Positions 44,847-55,520 of a stretch of 64,000 nt of DNA are shown in pieces. The notes under the pieces were generated by a model. That model searched no databases, had not been told where the DNA came from, and saw only the letters and a list, made by a program, of their open reading frames with translations. Location: assembly GCA_030654695.1 (NCBI GenBank), contig JAURWY010000009.1, positions 62,001-126,000 of the forward strand, given 5' to 3'. The stretch's first letter is position 1. Each line of letters begins with the position of its first letter. Source of the stretch: Polaromonas sp. Lineage in GTDB: Bacteria; Pseudomonadota; Gammaproteobacteria; Burkholderiales; Burkholderiaceae_C. The position numbers and the translations under genes were made by a program.

Positions 44847-46181
44847 TCAAGCTAGCTGCACCGCCGCCAACAAGCGCTCGGCACAACTCTTGGCTTGCTC
44901 AGCGTCACGGGCTTCAACCATGATGCGCAGCAATGGCTCGGTGCCGCTGGCCCGAATCAAAATGCGCCCCGTTTCGCCTAGTTCCGCCTCAACGGCTTTG
45001 CTCTCCGCTTGCAGGGCCAAACTCGACTTCCAGTCTTGACCCGGCCGCAAGCGCACATTGAGCAGCACTTGTGGGAACAAGGTCACGTCAGCCAACAACG
45101 CGGCCAACGGTTTGCCACTGCGCACGCACGCTTGCAGTACTTGCAACGCGCTGATCAAACCATCGCCGGTGGTGTGCTTGTCGAGCGCCAGCAAATGGCC
45201 AGAGCCTTCACCGCCCAGCAGCCAGCCATTTTTTTCGAGCTCTTCGAGCACATAACGGTCACCCACCTTGGCGCGCACAAACTGCACGCCGCGCGCCTTC
45301 AGAGCCACTTCGACGGCTAAATTAGTCATCAAGGTACCAACCGCGCCGGTGACCACTTCACCCCGGGCCAAGCGCTCGCTGACCATCAAAAACAAAACTT
45401 CGTCACCATTGAAAAGCCGGCCATTCGCATCCACCAATTGCAAACGGTCTGCGTCGCCATCAAGTGCCACGCCGTAGTCGGCACCGTTCGCCTTGACTGC
45501 TTCAATCAGAGCCTCCGGGTGTGTTGCGCCGACCTCGTGGTTGATGTTCAGGCCGTCTGGCGCACAGCCGATGCAAACGATGTCGGCGCCCAGTTCGTGA
45601 AAAACTTCCGGCGCCACTTGATAAGCGGCACCATGCGCCGCATCGACGACGATCTTCAGACCCTTTAGGGTTAGGTCATGGGCGAAAGTGCTTTTGCAAA
45701 ATTCGATATAGCGGCCAGCAGCGTCGTCGAGCCGCCGCGTTTTGCCAAGGTTGGCGGAATCAACCCAAACCGGTGGCTGTGCCAATGCCGCCTCCACAGC
45801 CTCTTCCCATGCATCAGACAACTTGGTGCCGTGAGCGCTGAAAAATTTGATGCCGTTGTCGGCAAAGGCATTGTGACTGGCGCTGATGACCACGCCCAGT
45901 GTGGCGCGCTGGGTCCGCGTCAAGTAAGCCACACCAGGCGTTGGCAAGGGGCCCAGCAAAACCACATCGACACCGGCCGAATTGAAGCCTGATTCCAGCG
46001 CACTTTCCAGCATGTAGCCCGAGATCCGGGTGTCTTTGCCGATCAAGACGGTCGGGCGCGCTTCGGTTTGCTTTAAGACGCGGCCCACCGCATGGGCCAG
46101 CCGCAAAACGAAGTCTGGCGTGATCGGCGCTTGCCCGACCGTGCCGCGAATGCCATCGGTACCGAAATACTGTCTGCTCAT
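44847..46181 (-). CDS. glmM: Phosphoglucosamine mutase
   Basis: GlmM interconverts glucosamine-6-phosphate and glucosamine-1-phosphate on the way to UDP-GlcNAc. It begins [16 protein letters not shown] and has the phosphoserine loop [18 protein letters not shown], the metal loop [13 protein letters not shown], the sugar-binding GGEGSGH and the C-terminal phosphate loop [12 protein letters not shown]. The ATG at 46181 has GGGAG eight bases upstream, giving 444 residues. folP lies 53 bases upstream, as in E. coli. Confidence 0.96.
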   Translation of the reverse strand: MSRQYFGTDGIRGTVGQAPITPDFVLRLAHAVGRVLKQTEARPTVLIGKDTRISGYMLESALESGFNSAGVDVVLLGPLPTPGVAYLTRTQRATLGVVISASHNAFADNGIKFFSAHGTKLSDAWEEAVEAALAQPPVWVDSANLGKTRRLDDAAGRYIEFCKSTFAHDLTLKGLKIVVDAAHGAAYQVAPEVFHELGADIVCIGCAPDGLNINHEVGATHPEALIEAVKANGADYGVALDGDADRLQLVDANGRLFNGDEVLFLMVSERLARGEVVTGAVGTLMTNLAVEVALKARGVQFVRAKVGDRYVLEELEKNGWLLGGEGSGHLLALDKHTTGDGLISALQVLQACVRSGKPLAALLADVTLFPQVLLNVRLRPGQDWKSSLALQAESKAVEAELGETGRILIRASGTEPLLRIMVEARDAEQAKSCAERLLAAVQLA

Positions 46182-46234
46182 CTGAAAACTCCCGGGCGAT
46201 GCCCTGCTTGTTATTTTTTGTACGCCAACGTGGC

Positions 46235-47116
46235 TCAAAGTGACGCGGCAGTCCAGACTTTAAGCGCTTGTACCGTCTCGCGCACATCATGCACCCGAAC
46301 CACCCGCGCGCCACGCTCAACCGCCAACAATGCCGCAGCGATGCTGGGCACCATGCGCTCGGCAATCGGCAAGGGGGACGGCTGTATGTCAACGTCATCA
46401 GTCTCATCCGCACACAGCATCGCCAGTGAAGATTTTCGCGACCAACCCGCCAACAGCGGGTAACCCAAATTCAACACCTCAAACTGCCGCTGCAACATAG
46501 ACAAGTTTTGCGCCACCGTTTTACCGAAGCCAACACCGACATCAAGCACGATGCGAGAGCGATCAACACCGGCACCCTGCAGCCCTTGTGCGGCCAACTG
46601 CAAAAACTCTCGGACCTGCTGCACCACATCGCCAGTCATGGGGGCCGTTTGCATGGTGAGTGGTTCCCGGTACATGTGCATCAGGCAAACCCCGCAGTTG
46701 AAGTGCCCAGCCACCACCGGAACAGCGCCCGGTTTGCGCAAGGCCCAGATGTCATTGATGATGTCTGCGCCTATGTCCAGCACGGCCTGCATGAGTTCAG
46801 GTTTGTAGGTGTCGACTGAAACGGGCACCCCTAGCGACACAGCATGGCGCACCACCGGCAGCACCCGCGCCAGTTCTTCATCCAACGGGAGAGCAACCGC
46901 GCCGGGCCGGGTGGACTCGCCGCCAATGTCTAGGATGTCAGCACCTTCTTTGAGGAGCTGCTCGCAATGCGCCAGGACGTTCGAAGGGCTGCGAGTGGAA
47001 AAATAAGTGCCGCCATCGGAAAAAGAATCGGGCGTGGCATTGACGATGCCCATCACCTGAGGTCTGGTTAGATCGATCTGAAAACGGCTGGTTTGCCAGA
47101 AGAGATTCATCACCAT
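46235..47116 (-). CDS. folP: Dihydropteroate synthase
   Basis: FolP joins p-aminobenzoate to the pterin in folate synthesis and is the sulfonamide target. Signature segments are [16 protein letters not shown] and [15 protein letters not shown]. Further segments are [42 protein letters not shown] and GWSRKSSL. The ATG at 47116 has GGGAGG five bases upstream, giving 293 residues; a GTG at 47122 is possible. ftsH is upstream, with a terminator hairpin between. Confidence 0.95.
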   Translation of the reverse strand: MVMNLFWQTSRFQIDLTRPQVMGIVNATPDSFSDGGTYFSTRSPSNVLAHCEQLLKEGADILDIGGESTRPGAVALPLDEELARVLPVVRHAVSLGVPVSVDTYKPELMQAVLDIGADIINDIWALRKPGAVPVVAGHFNCGVCLMHMYREPLTMQTAPMTGDVVQQVREFLQLAAQGLQGAGVDRSRIVLDVGVGFGKTVAQNLSMLQRQFEVLNLGYPLLAGWSRKSSLAMLCADETDDVDIQPSPLPIAERMVPSIAAALLAVERGARVVRVHDVRETVQALKVWTAASL

Positions 47117-47170
47117 GCGCACCTCCCGCGCTACTCTATGTAGGAAGCTCTGCAGCTTATGCAGAGACCA

Positions 47171-47196
47171 AGAAAAACCGGGGCCAAGCCCCGGTT
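47171..47196 (-). terminator. Rho-independent terminator after ftsH
   Basis: On the minus strand AACCGGGGC (47196-47188) pairs with GCCCCGGTT (47084-side arm at 47084+100 to 47076+100, i.e. 47184-47176) around a TTG loop, followed by TTTTCT. It lies between ftsH and folP, so folP-glmM may be transcribed partly by read-through or from its own promoter. Confidence 0.85.
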
Positions 47197-47218
47197 GTCA
47201 ACTCACTCTTTCAGTAAC

Positions 47219-49141
47219 TCAAGCCACTGTCGGTGCCGGCTCAGCCGTCACGGCGGGTGTTCCGCCGCTAGGCGGGGTGCTACCGCCCACCGATGGGTTG
47301 CGCGGAACCCAATCTTTAGGAGCGCGTGGCTCGCGGCCAGCCATGATGTCGTCGAGTTGTTCGACGTCAATGGTTTCCCATTCCATCAGGGCTTTGGCCA
47401 TAGCGTGCATCTTGTCCTGATTGCCTTCAATCAGACCACGCGCCAAAGCGTACTGCTGGTCAATGATGCGGCGCACTTCAGAGTCGACCTTTTGCATGGT
47501 CTGCTCGCTCATGTTGGTGGTCTTGGTCACAGAACGGCCCAAGAACACTTCGCCTTCATTGTCAGCGTAAACCATCGGGCCCAAGGCCTCGGTCATGCCG
47601 TAGCGGGTCACCATGTCACGGGCGATAGAGGTCGCGCGTTCGAAGTCGTTGCTGGCACCAGTGGTCATCTGGTTCATGAAAACTTCTTCGGCAATTCGGC
47701 CACCGAACAACATGCTGATCTGGCTCAGCATGTACTCGCGGTCATAGCTGTAACGGTCTTGCGCCGGCAAACTCATGGTCACGCCAAGGGCGCGGCCACG
47801 TGGAATGATGGTGACCTTGTGAACTGGATCACACTTAGGCAGCAGCTTGCCCAGCAAAGCGTGGCCCGACTCGTGATAAGCCGTGTTGCGACGCTCTTCT
47901 TCAGGCATGACCATGCTTTTACGCTCAGGGCCCATCAGGATCTTGTCCTTGGCCTTTTCGAAGTCTTGCATCTCAACCACACGGGCACTGCGGCGGGCAG
48001 CCATCAAAGCCGCTTCGTTGCAGAGGTTGGCCAAGTCAGCACCCGACATACCGGGGGTACCACGGGCGATGATGCTGGCGTTGACGTCTTGGCCCAACGG
48101 CACTTTGCGCATGTGCACATTGAGAATCTGTTCACGGCCGCGAATGTCGGGCAGCGTCACATAGACCTGACGGTCAAAACGGCCTGGGCGCAACAAAGCC
48201 GCATCCAGAATGTCGGGACGGTTGGTGGCAGCCACCACGATCACGCCGACATTGGTTTCAAAACCGTCCATCTCGACCAGCATCTGGTTCAGGGTCTGTT
48301 CACGCTCGTCATTGCCACCACCCAAGCCTGCGCCGCGCTGGCGACCGACGGCGTCAATCTCGTCAATGAAAATAATGCAGGGTGCGTTTTTCTTGGCGTT
48401 CTCGAACATGTCACGAACGCGGGAAGCACCCACCCCGACAAACATTTCAACGAAATCAGAACCAGAAATTGAGAAGAAAGGAACTTTGGCTTCGCCGGCG
48501 ATGCCTTTGGCAAGCAAGGTTTTACCCGTGCCCGGAGGGCCGACCAGCAAGAGGCCGCGCGGAATGCGTCCACCGAGTTTTTGGAACTTAGAGGGGTCTT
48601 TCAGGAAATCAACAATTTCCTTGACTTCTTCTTTGGCTTCGTCGCAACCGGCGACATCTGCAAAGGTCACCGTGTTGTTGGCCTCGTCCGTCAAGCGGGC
48701 TTTGCTTTTGCCGAAACTGAAAGCTCCGCCCTTGCCGCCGCCCTGCATCTGGCGCATGAAATACACCCAAACGCCGATCAGCAGCAGCATCGGGCCCCAA
48801 CTCACGAGCAGCGTCATGAGCAAAGAGCCTTCTTCGCGTGGCTTCACATCGAACTTGACGTCGTTGGCGATCAGGTCACCGATCAAACCGCGGTCCAAAT
48901 AGGTGGCGGTGGTGCGAATCCGGCGGTCATCCATCGTCACAGCAGCGATCTCTGTGCCGCCCTGACCTTCAGCGATCGTGGCCGATTTGATTCGCTTGCC
49001 ACGAACTTCTTCCAAGAAATCCGAGTAGCCTAGGTAGTTTGAGCTGGCGCCTGCACGCGTGTCAAATTGCTTGAACACGGTGAACAGCACCATGGCAATC
49101 ACCAGCCAAACCGCAATTTTAGAAAACCACTGATTGTTCAA
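47219..49141 (-). CDS. ftsH: ATP-dependent zinc metalloprotease FtsH
   Basis: FtsH is a membrane-anchored AAA protease that removes unstable membrane proteins and regulators such as RpoH and LpxC. It has two N-terminal membrane helices ([33 protein letters not shown]), Walker A GPPGTGKT, Walker B IIFIDEID, the second region of homology ([19 protein letters not shown]), and the zinc site HESGH in [13 protein letters not shown]. The 640-residue length is normal. rlmE lies upstream, separated by 127 bases. This order (rlmE-ftsH-folP-glmM) is conserved with E. coli. Confidence 0.97.
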   Translation of the reverse strand: MNNQWFSKIAVWLVIAMVLFTVFKQFDTRAGASSNYLGYSDFLEEVRGKRIKSATIAEGQGGTEIAAVTMDDRRIRTTATYLDRGLIGDLIANDVKFDVKPREEGSLLMTLLVSWGPMLLLIGVWVYFMRQMQGGGKGGAFSFGKSKARLTDEANNTVTFADVAGCDEAKEEVKEIVDFLKDPSKFQKLGGRIPRGLLLVGPPGTGKTLLAKGIAGEAKVPFFSISGSDFVEMFVGVGASRVRDMFENAKKNAPCIIFIDEIDAVGRQRGAGLGGGNDEREQTLNQMLVEMDGFETNVGVIVVAATNRPDILDAALLRPGRFDRQVYVTLPDIRGREQILNVHMRKVPLGQDVNASIIARGTPGMSGADLANLCNEAALMAARRSARVVEMQDFEKAKDKILMGPERKSMVMPEEERRNTAYHESGHALLGKLLPKCDPVHKVTIIPRGRALGVTMSLPAQDRYSYDREYMLSQISMLFGGRIAEEVFMNQMTTGASNDFERATSIARDMVTRYGMTEALGPMVYADNEGEVFLGRSVTKTTNMSEQTMQKVDSEVRRIIDQQYALARGLIEGNQDKMHAMAKALMEWETIDVEQLDDIMAGREPRAPKDWVPRNPSVGGSTPPSGGTPAVTAEPAPTVA

Positions 49142-49268
49142 GGAGTACTCCGTTGTTAGAACAGAAATGCAGATATGACTTATTTTAAGGGTTTCAAGAG
49201 CCCCGCTGCGACGAACGGAGCACTTCTGCCCCTTGGCGAAAGCGGGTTACTCCGGATTTAGCGCCAGA

Positions 49269-49955
49269 TCAGGCAGCCAAAGTAGCTTGCGCTACCGCAT
49301 TTTTGAGACCCATGCCAATCAAAAAAGTTTCCGAAGAGCCCGGCCGGGAGGCCTTGGGCTTGATCGGTTTAACAACCCGAAACACTGATTTAAAGAGCTT
49401 GACCAAGTCACTGTAACCATCGCCGTGGAACAGCTTGACCACCAGCGCGCCATCAGACTTCAGGTGTTTTTGCGAAAACTCAACCGCCAACTCCACTAAA
49501 TGCGAGATACGGGCGGCGTCTGCAGCGCCAATGCCTGAAAGATTGGGCGCCATGTCCGAGATCACCACATCCACCTTGCGAGTCTGGTCCAGCGCTTGCT
49601 CCAGTTGACTGAGCACCGCGTCCTCGCGAAAGTCACCCTGAATGAAAACAACACCCTCGACCGGCTCCATCGGCAGCAGGTCCAACGCAATGATGCGGCC
49701 ATTCAGCTCACCCACCGCCGCACCCACCGGCGACATTTTGCGCCTGACGTACTGGCTCCACGCCCCAGGCGTGCTGCCCAAGTCGACCACGCAATAGCCG
49801 GGTTTGATGAGCCCGAGGGTGTCGTCAATTTCCTTGATTTTGTAGGCGGCCCGGGCGCGATAACCCTCTTGTTTGGCCAGTTTCACATAGGTGTCGTTGA
49901 CGTGGTCGTTCAACCACGCCTTGTTCACCTTCTTGCTTTGAGTCTTGACTTTCAT
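49269..49955 (-). CDS. rlmE: 23S rRNA (uridine-2'-O)-methyltransferase RlmE
   Basis: RlmE methylates a uridine of 23S rRNA late in 50S assembly. Its SAM site is [14 protein letters not shown], and the catalytic K-D-K motif is spread over [25 protein letters not shown] and [11 protein letters not shown]. The frame is open to 50162, but that overlaps the divergent CRM gene; the ATG at 49955 ([18 protein letters not shown]) gives 228 residues. It is followed by ftsH on the same strand. Confidence 0.95.
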   Translation of the reverse strand: MKVKTQSKKVNKAWLNDHVNDTYVKLAKQEGYRARAAYKIKEIDDTLGLIKPGYCVVDLGSTPGAWSQYVRRKMSPVGAAVGELNGRIIALDLLPMEPVEGVVFIQGDFREDAVLSQLEQALDQTRKVDVVISDMAPNLSGIGAADAARISHLVELAVEFSQKHLKSDGALVVKLFHGDGYSDLVKLFKSVFRVVKPIKPKASRPGSSETFLIGMGLKNAVAQATLAA

Positions 49956-50021
49956 AGCGCTATTGTCCCTCGCCGATGGGTCCCGCGCCACGGCCGTGGC
50001 CGTTGCGTCGATAATTAGCAC

Positions 50022-50498
50022 ATGGCCAAAATAATCCTCACCCCTGCCCAGCGCAAAGATCACCGCGCTGATGCGCACCACCTCAACCCGGTCGTCATGA
50101 TTGGTTCCGACGGCTTGACCGACGGCGTCAAGAAAGAAATCGATGGCGCACTCAATGCCCACGGCCTGATCAAAATCCGTGTTCTGTCAGACGACCGGCC
50201 TGGCCGCGAAAACATGTTTCAGACCTTGGCCGATGAACTCAATGCGGCGCCGATTCAGCACATTGGCAAGTTGCTGGTGCTCTTTCGCACGGCGATTCCA
50301 AAGGAAAAGAAAGTCAGCGAAGACCGCATGGCCGGCCCGCGCGACGTCAAAGTACTGAAAAACAGCAGCCGCTACGGCCAGCGCCCAGAAGTCAAAACCC
50401 TGCGCGTTCTAGGCAACCAACGCTTGACGCCGGGCGGCAACGTTCGTCGCGCCAAGAAGCCAAAACAACGCAGCGCCAAGAAGTCCGCCCAGGACTGA
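50022..50498 (+). CDS. YhbY-like CRM-domain RNA-binding protein with basic tail
   Basis: The first 97 residues form the CRM domain known from ribosome assembly factor YhbY ([59 protein letters not shown]). Ordinary YhbY ends there. This 158-residue protein has an additional 55-residue basic tail ([15 protein letters not shown], then [15 protein letters not shown]), which may strengthen rRNA binding. It is divergent from rlmE, whose product also works on the 50S subunit; this pairing is conserved in many proteobacteria. Confidence 0.9.
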   Translation: MAKIILTPAQRKDHRADAHHLNPVVMIGSDGLTDGVKKEIDGALNAHGLIKIRVLSDDRPGRENMFQTLADELNAAPIQHIGKLLVLFRTAIPKEKKVSEDRMAGPRDVKVLKNSSRYGQRPEVKTLRVLGNQRLTPGGNVRRAKKPKQRSAKKSAQD

Positions 50499-50509
50499 TC
50501 CTGCCTTTG

Positions 50510-50527
50510 AGTCCTTTCGGGGCTTTA
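50510..50527 (+). terminator. Weak terminator after the CRM gene
   Basis: AGTCC and GGGCT form a short stem around TTTCG, followed by TTAGTTTG. The stem is short and the T-run is interrupted, so this is a tentative call. Confidence 0.35.
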
Positions 50528-50556
50528 GTTTGCGTGAATCGCCCATAGCTAATCTA

Positions 50557-52614
50557 ATGACCAATCCACTGCTCGCTAATTCCCCGCTTCCTCTTTTTGA
50601 CCAAATCCAGCCCGAGCATGTCAGCCCGGCCATGGATGAATTGCTGGCTCGCACTGAGACAGCATTGAGCGAGGTGACCCAAGACGCGTTTCCGGCCAGC
50701 TGGCCTGAGATCGCTCGGGTGCTCGACGTCGCGACTGAAAAGCTCAGCAGCGCTTGGGGCGCTGTGAGTCACCTCAACAGCGTGGCCGACACGCCCGAAC
50801 TGCGCGCCGCCTACAACGCTGCGTTGCCACGCGTGACCGAGTTCTGGACGCGACTGGGTGCGGATGAACGCTTGTACGCCAAGTACAAAGCCATCGACGT
50901 CAACACACTCAACACCGAGCAACGCCAAGCGCACAAAAATGCGGTTCGCAACTTTGTGCTGTCAGGCGCCGAGCTTGAAGGCACGGCACGCGTGCGCTTT
51001 GCGCAAATTCAGGAGCGGCAAGCCGAGTTGAGCCAAAAGTTCAGTGAAAACGCGCTTGACTCGACCGAGGCTTTTTCTTATTACGCCGGTGCCGACGAAC
51101 TTGACGGCGTACCGGCCGACGTGCAGGCGTCAGCCCACGCTCAAGCGCTGGCCGAAGGCCAAGACGGCTACAAACTCACGCTGAAAATGCCGAGCTATTT
51201 GCCGGTGATGCAATTTGCCAAGAGCAGCGCCCTGCGCGAAAAGCTCTACCGCGCCTACAACACGCGCGCCAGCGACCAAGCGCCAGCCGAACACAGCAGC
51301 TTTGACAACAGCGCCATCATGAAAGAAATTCTGGCCTTGCGACTCGAAGAGTCGCAGCTGCTGGGTTACCGCAATTTTGGTGAAGTTTCGGTCGTGCCCA
51401 AAATGGCCGAGTCGCCAACGCAAGTGATTACCTTTTTGCGCGACCTCGCCCAACGCGCCCGGCCTTATGCCGAAAAAGATGTGGCTGACCTGCGTGCTTT
51501 TGCCGCCGAGCACTTGAACCTGACTAACCCGCAACCTTGGGACTACGCCTACATCGGCGAGAAGCTCAAGGAAGAGCGCTACGCCTTCAGCGAACAAGAA
51601 GTCAAACAATATTTCACCGCGCCCAAGGTGTTGGACGGCCTCTTCAAGATTGTCGAAACACTCTTTGAAGTCAGCTTGTCTAAAGACACCGCGCCAGTCT
51701 GGAAACCGGGCGTCGAGTTCTACCGGATTGAGCGCGCCGGTCAACTGGTAGGCCAGTTTTACTTAGACCAACCAGCTCGCACCGGCAAACGCGGTGGTGC
51801 TTGGATGGACGATGTGCGCGCCCGCTGGTTACGCCCAGACACCGGCCAGTTGCAAACACCGGTCGCGCATCTGGTCTGCAACTTTGCAGACGGTGTGGCC
51901 GGCAAACCCGCCCTGCTCACGCATGACGACGTGACCACGCTGTTCCACGAATTCGGCCACGGCTTGCACCACATGCTGACGCAAGTCAACGAGCGCGATG
52001 TCTCCGGCATCAGCGGTGTTGAATGGGATGCTGTCGAGTTGCCAAGTCAGTTCATGGAAAACTTCTGCTGGGAATGGGATGTGCTCAAGCACATGACCGC
52101 CCACGTGGACACTGGCGAAGCATTGCCGCGCGCACTTTTCGACAAGATGAAAGCGGCGAAAAACTTCCAAAGCGGCATGCAGACGCTGCGCCAAGTGGAG
52201 TTCTCACTGTTCGACATGCTGCTGCACACCGAAGAAAATCCGAGCAAAGATGTCATGTCGCTGCTGGCCGATGTCCGCGCTGAAGTCGCCGTGATTCAGG
52301 CGCCGCCCTACAGCCGTCCGGCACACACCTTCAGCCACATTTTTTCAGGTGGCTATGCCGCTGGGTATTACAGCTACAAGTGGGCCGAAGTGTTGTCTGC
52401 TGATGCGTACGCGGCCTTTGAAGAATCAGCTGCTGACGCTGCGGCCAACGATGCCTCTAAGGGTGTTGGCACCGTCAACGTTGAGACTGGTCGTAAATAC
52501 CGCGAGGCGATCTTAGAAGCTGGTGGCAGCCGGCCCGCGATGGAATCGTTCAAAGCCTTCCGTGGGCGCGAGCCTTCGATTGATGCGCTGCTCCGGCACC
52601 AAGGGATGGCTTAA
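50557..52614 (+). CDS. prlC: Oligopeptidase A (M3 family metallopeptidase)
   Basis: This cytoplasmic zinc peptidase degrades signal peptides and other oligopeptides. The zinc motif is H464-E465-F-G-H468 in [14 protein letters not shown], with the third ligand in the [20 protein letters not shown] segment. Its 685-residue length and N-terminal [20 protein letters not shown] match oligopeptidase A. I take the ATG at 50557 ([11 protein letters not shown]). The 3' end overlaps the convergent hyi gene by four bases. Confidence 0.95.
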   Translation: MTNPLLANSPLPLFDQIQPEHVSPAMDELLARTETALSEVTQDAFPASWPEIARVLDVATEKLSSAWGAVSHLNSVADTPELRAAYNAALPRVTEFWTRLGADERLYAKYKAIDVNTLNTEQRQAHKNAVRNFVLSGAELEGTARVRFAQIQERQAELSQKFSENALDSTEAFSYYAGADELDGVPADVQASAHAQALAEGQDGYKLTLKMPSYLPVMQFAKSSALREKLYRAYNTRASDQAPAEHSSFDNSAIMKEILALRLEESQLLGYRNFGEVSVVPKMAESPTQVITFLRDLAQRARPYAEKDVADLRAFAAEHLNLTNPQPWDYAYIGEKLKEERYAFSEQEVKQYFTAPKVLDGLFKIVETLFEVSLSKDTAPVWKPGVEFYRIERAGQLVGQFYLDQPARTGKRGGAWMDDVRARWLRPDTGQLQTPVAHLVCNFADGVAGKPALLTHDDVTTLFHEFGHGLHHMLTQVNERDVSGISGVEWDAVELPSQFMENFCWEWDVLKHMTAHVDTGEALPRALFDKMKAAKNFQSGMQTLRQVEFSLFDMLLHTEENPSKDVMSLLADVRAEVAVIQAPPYSRPAHTFSHIFSGGYAAGYYSYKWAEVLSADAYAAFEESAADAAANDASKGVGTVNVETGRKYREAILEAGGSRPAMESFKAFRGREPSIDALLRHQGMA

Positions 52615-53444
52615 CGCCGCATCCAACCCAGCCCGGCACTGGTTCCGCCGGGCTGACCGCCCTTCAGAGGGCGGTATTCGCAGCCGACCCAGCCGTCCCA
52701 TCCGCAAGCGGCGGACACTTCATCGATGACCTTGAACAAATAGTCGTAATTCAGCTCGCCCATGTCGGGTTCGTGGCGCTCTGGCACACCAGCAATTTGA
52801 AAATGCCCCACCGCGCCTGTCGGCAGGTATTGGCGGATTTTCATGGCAACGTCGCCTTCGACAATCTGGCAGTGGTACAGGTCCATTTGCACTTTGAGAT
52901 TGTTGGCACCGACGGCGGCCACCACCTCATGCGCATGGTCTTGTCGATTCAAGAAAAAACGCGGCACATCGCGGGTGTTGATCGGCTCGATCAAGATGTC
53001 GCGGCCACGCGCGGCGGCTTGGGCTGCAGCCCACTGCAAGTTAGCCACATACAAAGGCTGCAATGCGTCTCGCAACTGACCATCAAGCAGTAGGCCGGCC
53101 ATGACGTGAATTCTTGGGCAATCAAGCACGTCGGCATAGTCCAGCGCCATCTGCACACCGACACGAAATTCAGCCTCACGCCCGGCCACCGCCGCCGTGC
53201 CTCGGTCACCGGCTTTGTCCCACGCATAGGCGATGCTGGCTGCATCGGTGCCGCCCGGGGGTGCATTGAAAAGCACCTGCTTCAAGCCGTTGCCTTGCAG
53301 TCTGGCCGCCAATTCTTGCGGGCTGTAAGCATAGGGAAATAAGTACTCCACCGCTTGAAAGCCGTCTTTGGCAGCTGCTTCAAAGCGCTCCAAAAAAGGC
53401 AACTCTGGGTACATCATGGTGAGGTTGGCGGCAAATTTAGGCAT
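52611..53444 (-). CDS. otnI: 2-oxo-tetronate isomerase (hydroxypyruvate isomerase family)
   Basis: This is a xylose isomerase-like TIM barrel of the Hyi/OtnI family (277 residues). It shows [38 protein letters not shown] and the active-site glutamates in [17 protein letters not shown] and [10 protein letters not shown]. Family members isomerise hydroxypyruvate/tartronate semialdehyde or 2-oxo-tetronate/3-oxo-tetronate. Because otnC, otnK and an LtnD-like dehydrogenase precede it, the 2-oxo-tetronate role in L-threonate use is more likely here. It lies 34 bases after otnC. Confidence 0.85.
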   Translation of the reverse strand: MPKFAANLTMMYPELPFLERFEAAAKDGFQAVEYLFPYAYSPQELAARLQGNGLKQVLFNAPPGGTDAASIAYAWDKAGDRGTAAVAGREAEFRVGVQMALDYADVLDCPRIHVMAGLLLDGQLRDALQPLYVANLQWAAAQAAARGRDILIEPINTRDVPRFFLNRQDHAHEVVAAVGANNLKVQMDLYHCQIVEGDVAMKIRQYLPTGAVGHFQIAGVPERHEPDMGELNYDYLFKVIDEVSAACGWDGWVGCEYRPLKGGQPGGTSAGLGWMRR

Positions 53445-53478
53445 GGTTCAAAAAGGCTTGGATTAATTTATTTAGCGC

Positions 53479-54156
53479 TCACCAGATGGCGTTGAACGTT
53501 TGGCGCAATTCATCTATCTGCGCGTCACTCAAAGGCTTGGGCGGTGGCTTGCAGGTCAGCATCAACTTTGCTGTCTCTTCCAACTCTTCCAGCGTGGCCA
53601 TGGCGGCGGCCGGGCTCTCATGCCAGACATTCGGCCCGAGCCGATCCAACATGAGCGCACGAATCGGCGTGCCGCGTTGACCATAACGATGGATTGTTTG
53701 GCTGACGAGAGCTGCCGCCGCTGGGTCACCGGGGCGGTGATAAGCGATCAGCGGCACATGGCCGACTTTCATCACAAAATAGGGCGTGACAGGCGGCAGC
53801 AACTCTGCCTCGGCCTTGTACGAATGCTGCAAGATGAGCGCCACGCAATGCGTGCTGTGGGTGTGAACAATGCAGCGCGCAGCCAACACAAATGGTGCGG
53901 TTGCGGCATAGATGCTGCGGTGCAAAGCAATAGTTTTGCTGGCTTTTTCGCCGCTGATTTGCTGGCCACTCATATCCAATTTGGCAAGGCGGGCCGGATC
54001 CAGAAACCCCAAGCAAGCATCGGTCGGCGTGATGAGAAATCCGTCTTCAAGTTGCACGCTGATGTTGCCGGCAGTGGCGTGCACATAGCCACGTTCAAAC
54101 AAACTTTTGCCCACCCGGCAAATTTCTTCACGAGCGATAGTCTCTGCGCTACTCAT
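53479..54156 (-). CDS. otnC: 3-oxo-tetronate 4-phosphate decarboxylase (class II aldolase fold)
   Basis: This metal-dependent class II aldolase/adducin-type enzyme has 225 residues. The zinc histidines are in CIVHTHSTHCVALI and VPLIAYHRPGDP, and the glycine loop is HATAGNISVQLEDGFLITPTDACLG. In known threonate/erythronate pathways this family decarboxylates 3-oxo-tetronate 4-phosphate to dihydroxyacetone phosphate. Its ATG overlaps the otnK stop (ATGA), indicating coupling. Confidence 0.88.
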   Translation of the reverse strand: MSSAETIAREEICRVGKSLFERGYVHATAGNISVQLEDGFLITPTDACLGFLDPARLAKLDMSGQQISGEKASKTIALHRSIYAATAPFVLAARCIVHTHSTHCVALILQHSYKAEAELLPPVTPYFVMKVGHVPLIAYHRPGDPAAAALVSQTIHRYGQRGTPIRALMLDRLGPNVWHESPAAAMATLEELEETAKLMLTCKPPPKPLSDAQIDELRQTFNAIW

Positions 54157-55520
54157 CGTGGTCTTTCAGAGGAAAGTATCGTGAAGGATTTGCGGAAGAA
54201 GTCATCAGAACCGAAGTTGCCTGATTTGAGCGTCAAGTGCAAACCATCAGGAGCCAACGCACTGAGGGCGTGACACCACGGCACGCCAGGGTCAATTTGC
54301 GGTCCAATTTGCATTTGCGTGATACCAAGGGCCTGCACGCAAGCACCCGACGTTTCACCACCAGCCACCACCAATTGCCGCACACCCAGTTGCACCAACC
54401 CCAGCACGATGCTGGCCATGCAGCGCTCAACCAGCAAGCCGGCGTCTTCAACGCCCAACAAGCCTTGCACGTTCTTGATGGCTTGGGTTTCCGCAGTGGA
54501 ATACACCAGCACTGGGCCGCCTGACAGCAGCGGTGCAGCCCAAGCCAAGGCCTCGGCAACAACATCATCGCCAGCGGCCAAGCGCAGCGCATCGACCACA
54601 AAGGCCGGGCGACCGGTGCTGCGAAACTGCGCAACCTGCCGTAACGTCGCCAAAGAACAACTGCCAGACACCACCGCTTGCAGGCCACTGGCAGGTGGCA
54701 ACTGCCCAGATTGGCCAGAAGGCAGCAAGCCGAAATTAGCTGGCAGCCCAATCGCCACACCCGAGCCGGCAGTAACCAAAGCCAGGTCTTTCAAGGCCGG
54801 GCCCATGCGCCGCAAATCGTCGTTGGAGACTGCGTCCACAACGGCCACACCGACACCGTCAACGCACAATTGTTGAATCCGTTCGCGGATGGCGGCCTCG
54901 CCTTGCGCGACCACTTGATGGTCGATCAGGCCGACCTTGCGCCGCGTCTGCGACTGCATGACGCGCACCAGATTTGGATCGGTCATTGGCGTCAGCGGAT
55001 GGTTCTGCATGCCGCTTTCATTCAACAGCACATCGCCGACAAACAGGTAGCCCTTGAAGACCGTCCGCTTGTTGTCCGGAAAGGCCGGCGTGGCGATGGT
55101 GAAGTCAATACCCAACGCGTCCATCAGTGCCTCGGTCACCGGGCCGATATTGCCTTGGGCCGTGCTGTCAAAGGTGGAGCAATATTTGAAATAAATCTGC
55201 TGCGCACCTTGGGCTTGCAACCATGCAAGCGCTGCCAGCGACTGACTGACGGCTTCGGCGGGCGACACGGTGCGTGACTTTAAAGCGACTACAACTGCAT
55301 CAACCTCTGCACCTAAAGGACTGGTCGGCACGCCAATGGTTTGCACCACGCGCATGCCTGCGCGAACCAAGTTGTTGGCCAAATCAGTGGCACCCGTGAA
55401 GTCGTCGGCAATGCAACCGAGCTTAATTTTTAGTGCCCCCACGCTTCCCACTTTGTGTGGTTCGCTGCCCCCCGAGGGGGCCGTGCCTTGCTTGGGGGGG
55501 CCCGGCGCTGCGGCGGTCAT
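54153..55520 (-). CDS. otnK: 3-oxo-tetronate kinase (DUF1537/OtnK family)
   Basis: This kinase phosphorylates 3-oxo-tetronate at O4. The N-domain starts LGCIADDFTGATDLANNLVRAGM with the DDFTGATD signature, and the C-terminal nucleotide-binding domain has VVAGGETSGACVQALG. The 455 residues include about 30 extra ones before the family start (MTAAAPGPPKQGTAPSGGSE), encoded by an intergenic-type palindromic repeat. The ATG at 55520 overlaps the stop of the dehydrogenase gene (ATGA), which favours it; a GTG near 55442 would give a normal-length protein. otnC follows with a four-base overlap. Confidence 0.88.
   Translation of the reverse strand: MTAAAPGPPKQGTAPSGGSEPHKVGSVGALKIKLGCIADDFTGATDLANNLVRAGMRVVQTIGVPTSPLGAEVDAVVVALKSRTVSPAEAVSQSLAALAWLQAQGAQQIYFKYCSTFDSTAQGNIGPVTEALMDALGIDFTIATPAFPDNKRTVFKGYLFVGDVLLNESGMQNHPLTPMTDPNLVRVMQSQTRRKVGLIDHQVVAQGEAAIRERIQQLCVDGVGVAVVDAVSNDDLRRMGPALKDLALVTAGSGVAIGLPANFGLLPSGQSGQLPPASGLQAVVSGSCSLATLRQVAQFRSTGRPAFVVDALRLAAGDDVVAEALAWAAPLLSGGPVLVYSTAETQAIKNVQGLLGVEDAGLLVERCMASIVLGLVQLGVRQLVVAGGETSGACVQALGITQMQIGPQIDPGVPWCHALSALAPDGLHLTLKSGNFGSDDFFRKSFTILSSERPR
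55440..55515. repeat. Comamonadaceae-style GC palindrome inside the otnK 5' end
   Basis: The segment contains CTGCCCCCCGAGGGGGCC and CTTGGGGGGGCCCGG, a G/C-run palindrome pattern I associate with intergenic repeats in Comamonadaceae. It lies between the otnK ATG and the codons for the conserved protein core, and is translated as a proline/glycine/serine-rich leader if the ATG at 55520 is used. Confidence 0.6.

Noticed and set aside
44834..44850. TTGATT/AATCAA hairpin between the GntR gene and glmM
   Set aside because: Short AT-rich stem overlapping the glmM stop codon and lacking a T-run; not convincing as a terminator.
47159..48472. 437-codon plus-strand frame opposite ftsH
   Set aside because: It lies wholly antisense to a well-conserved ftsH, has histidine/glutamine-rich composition typical of shadow frames and no domain.
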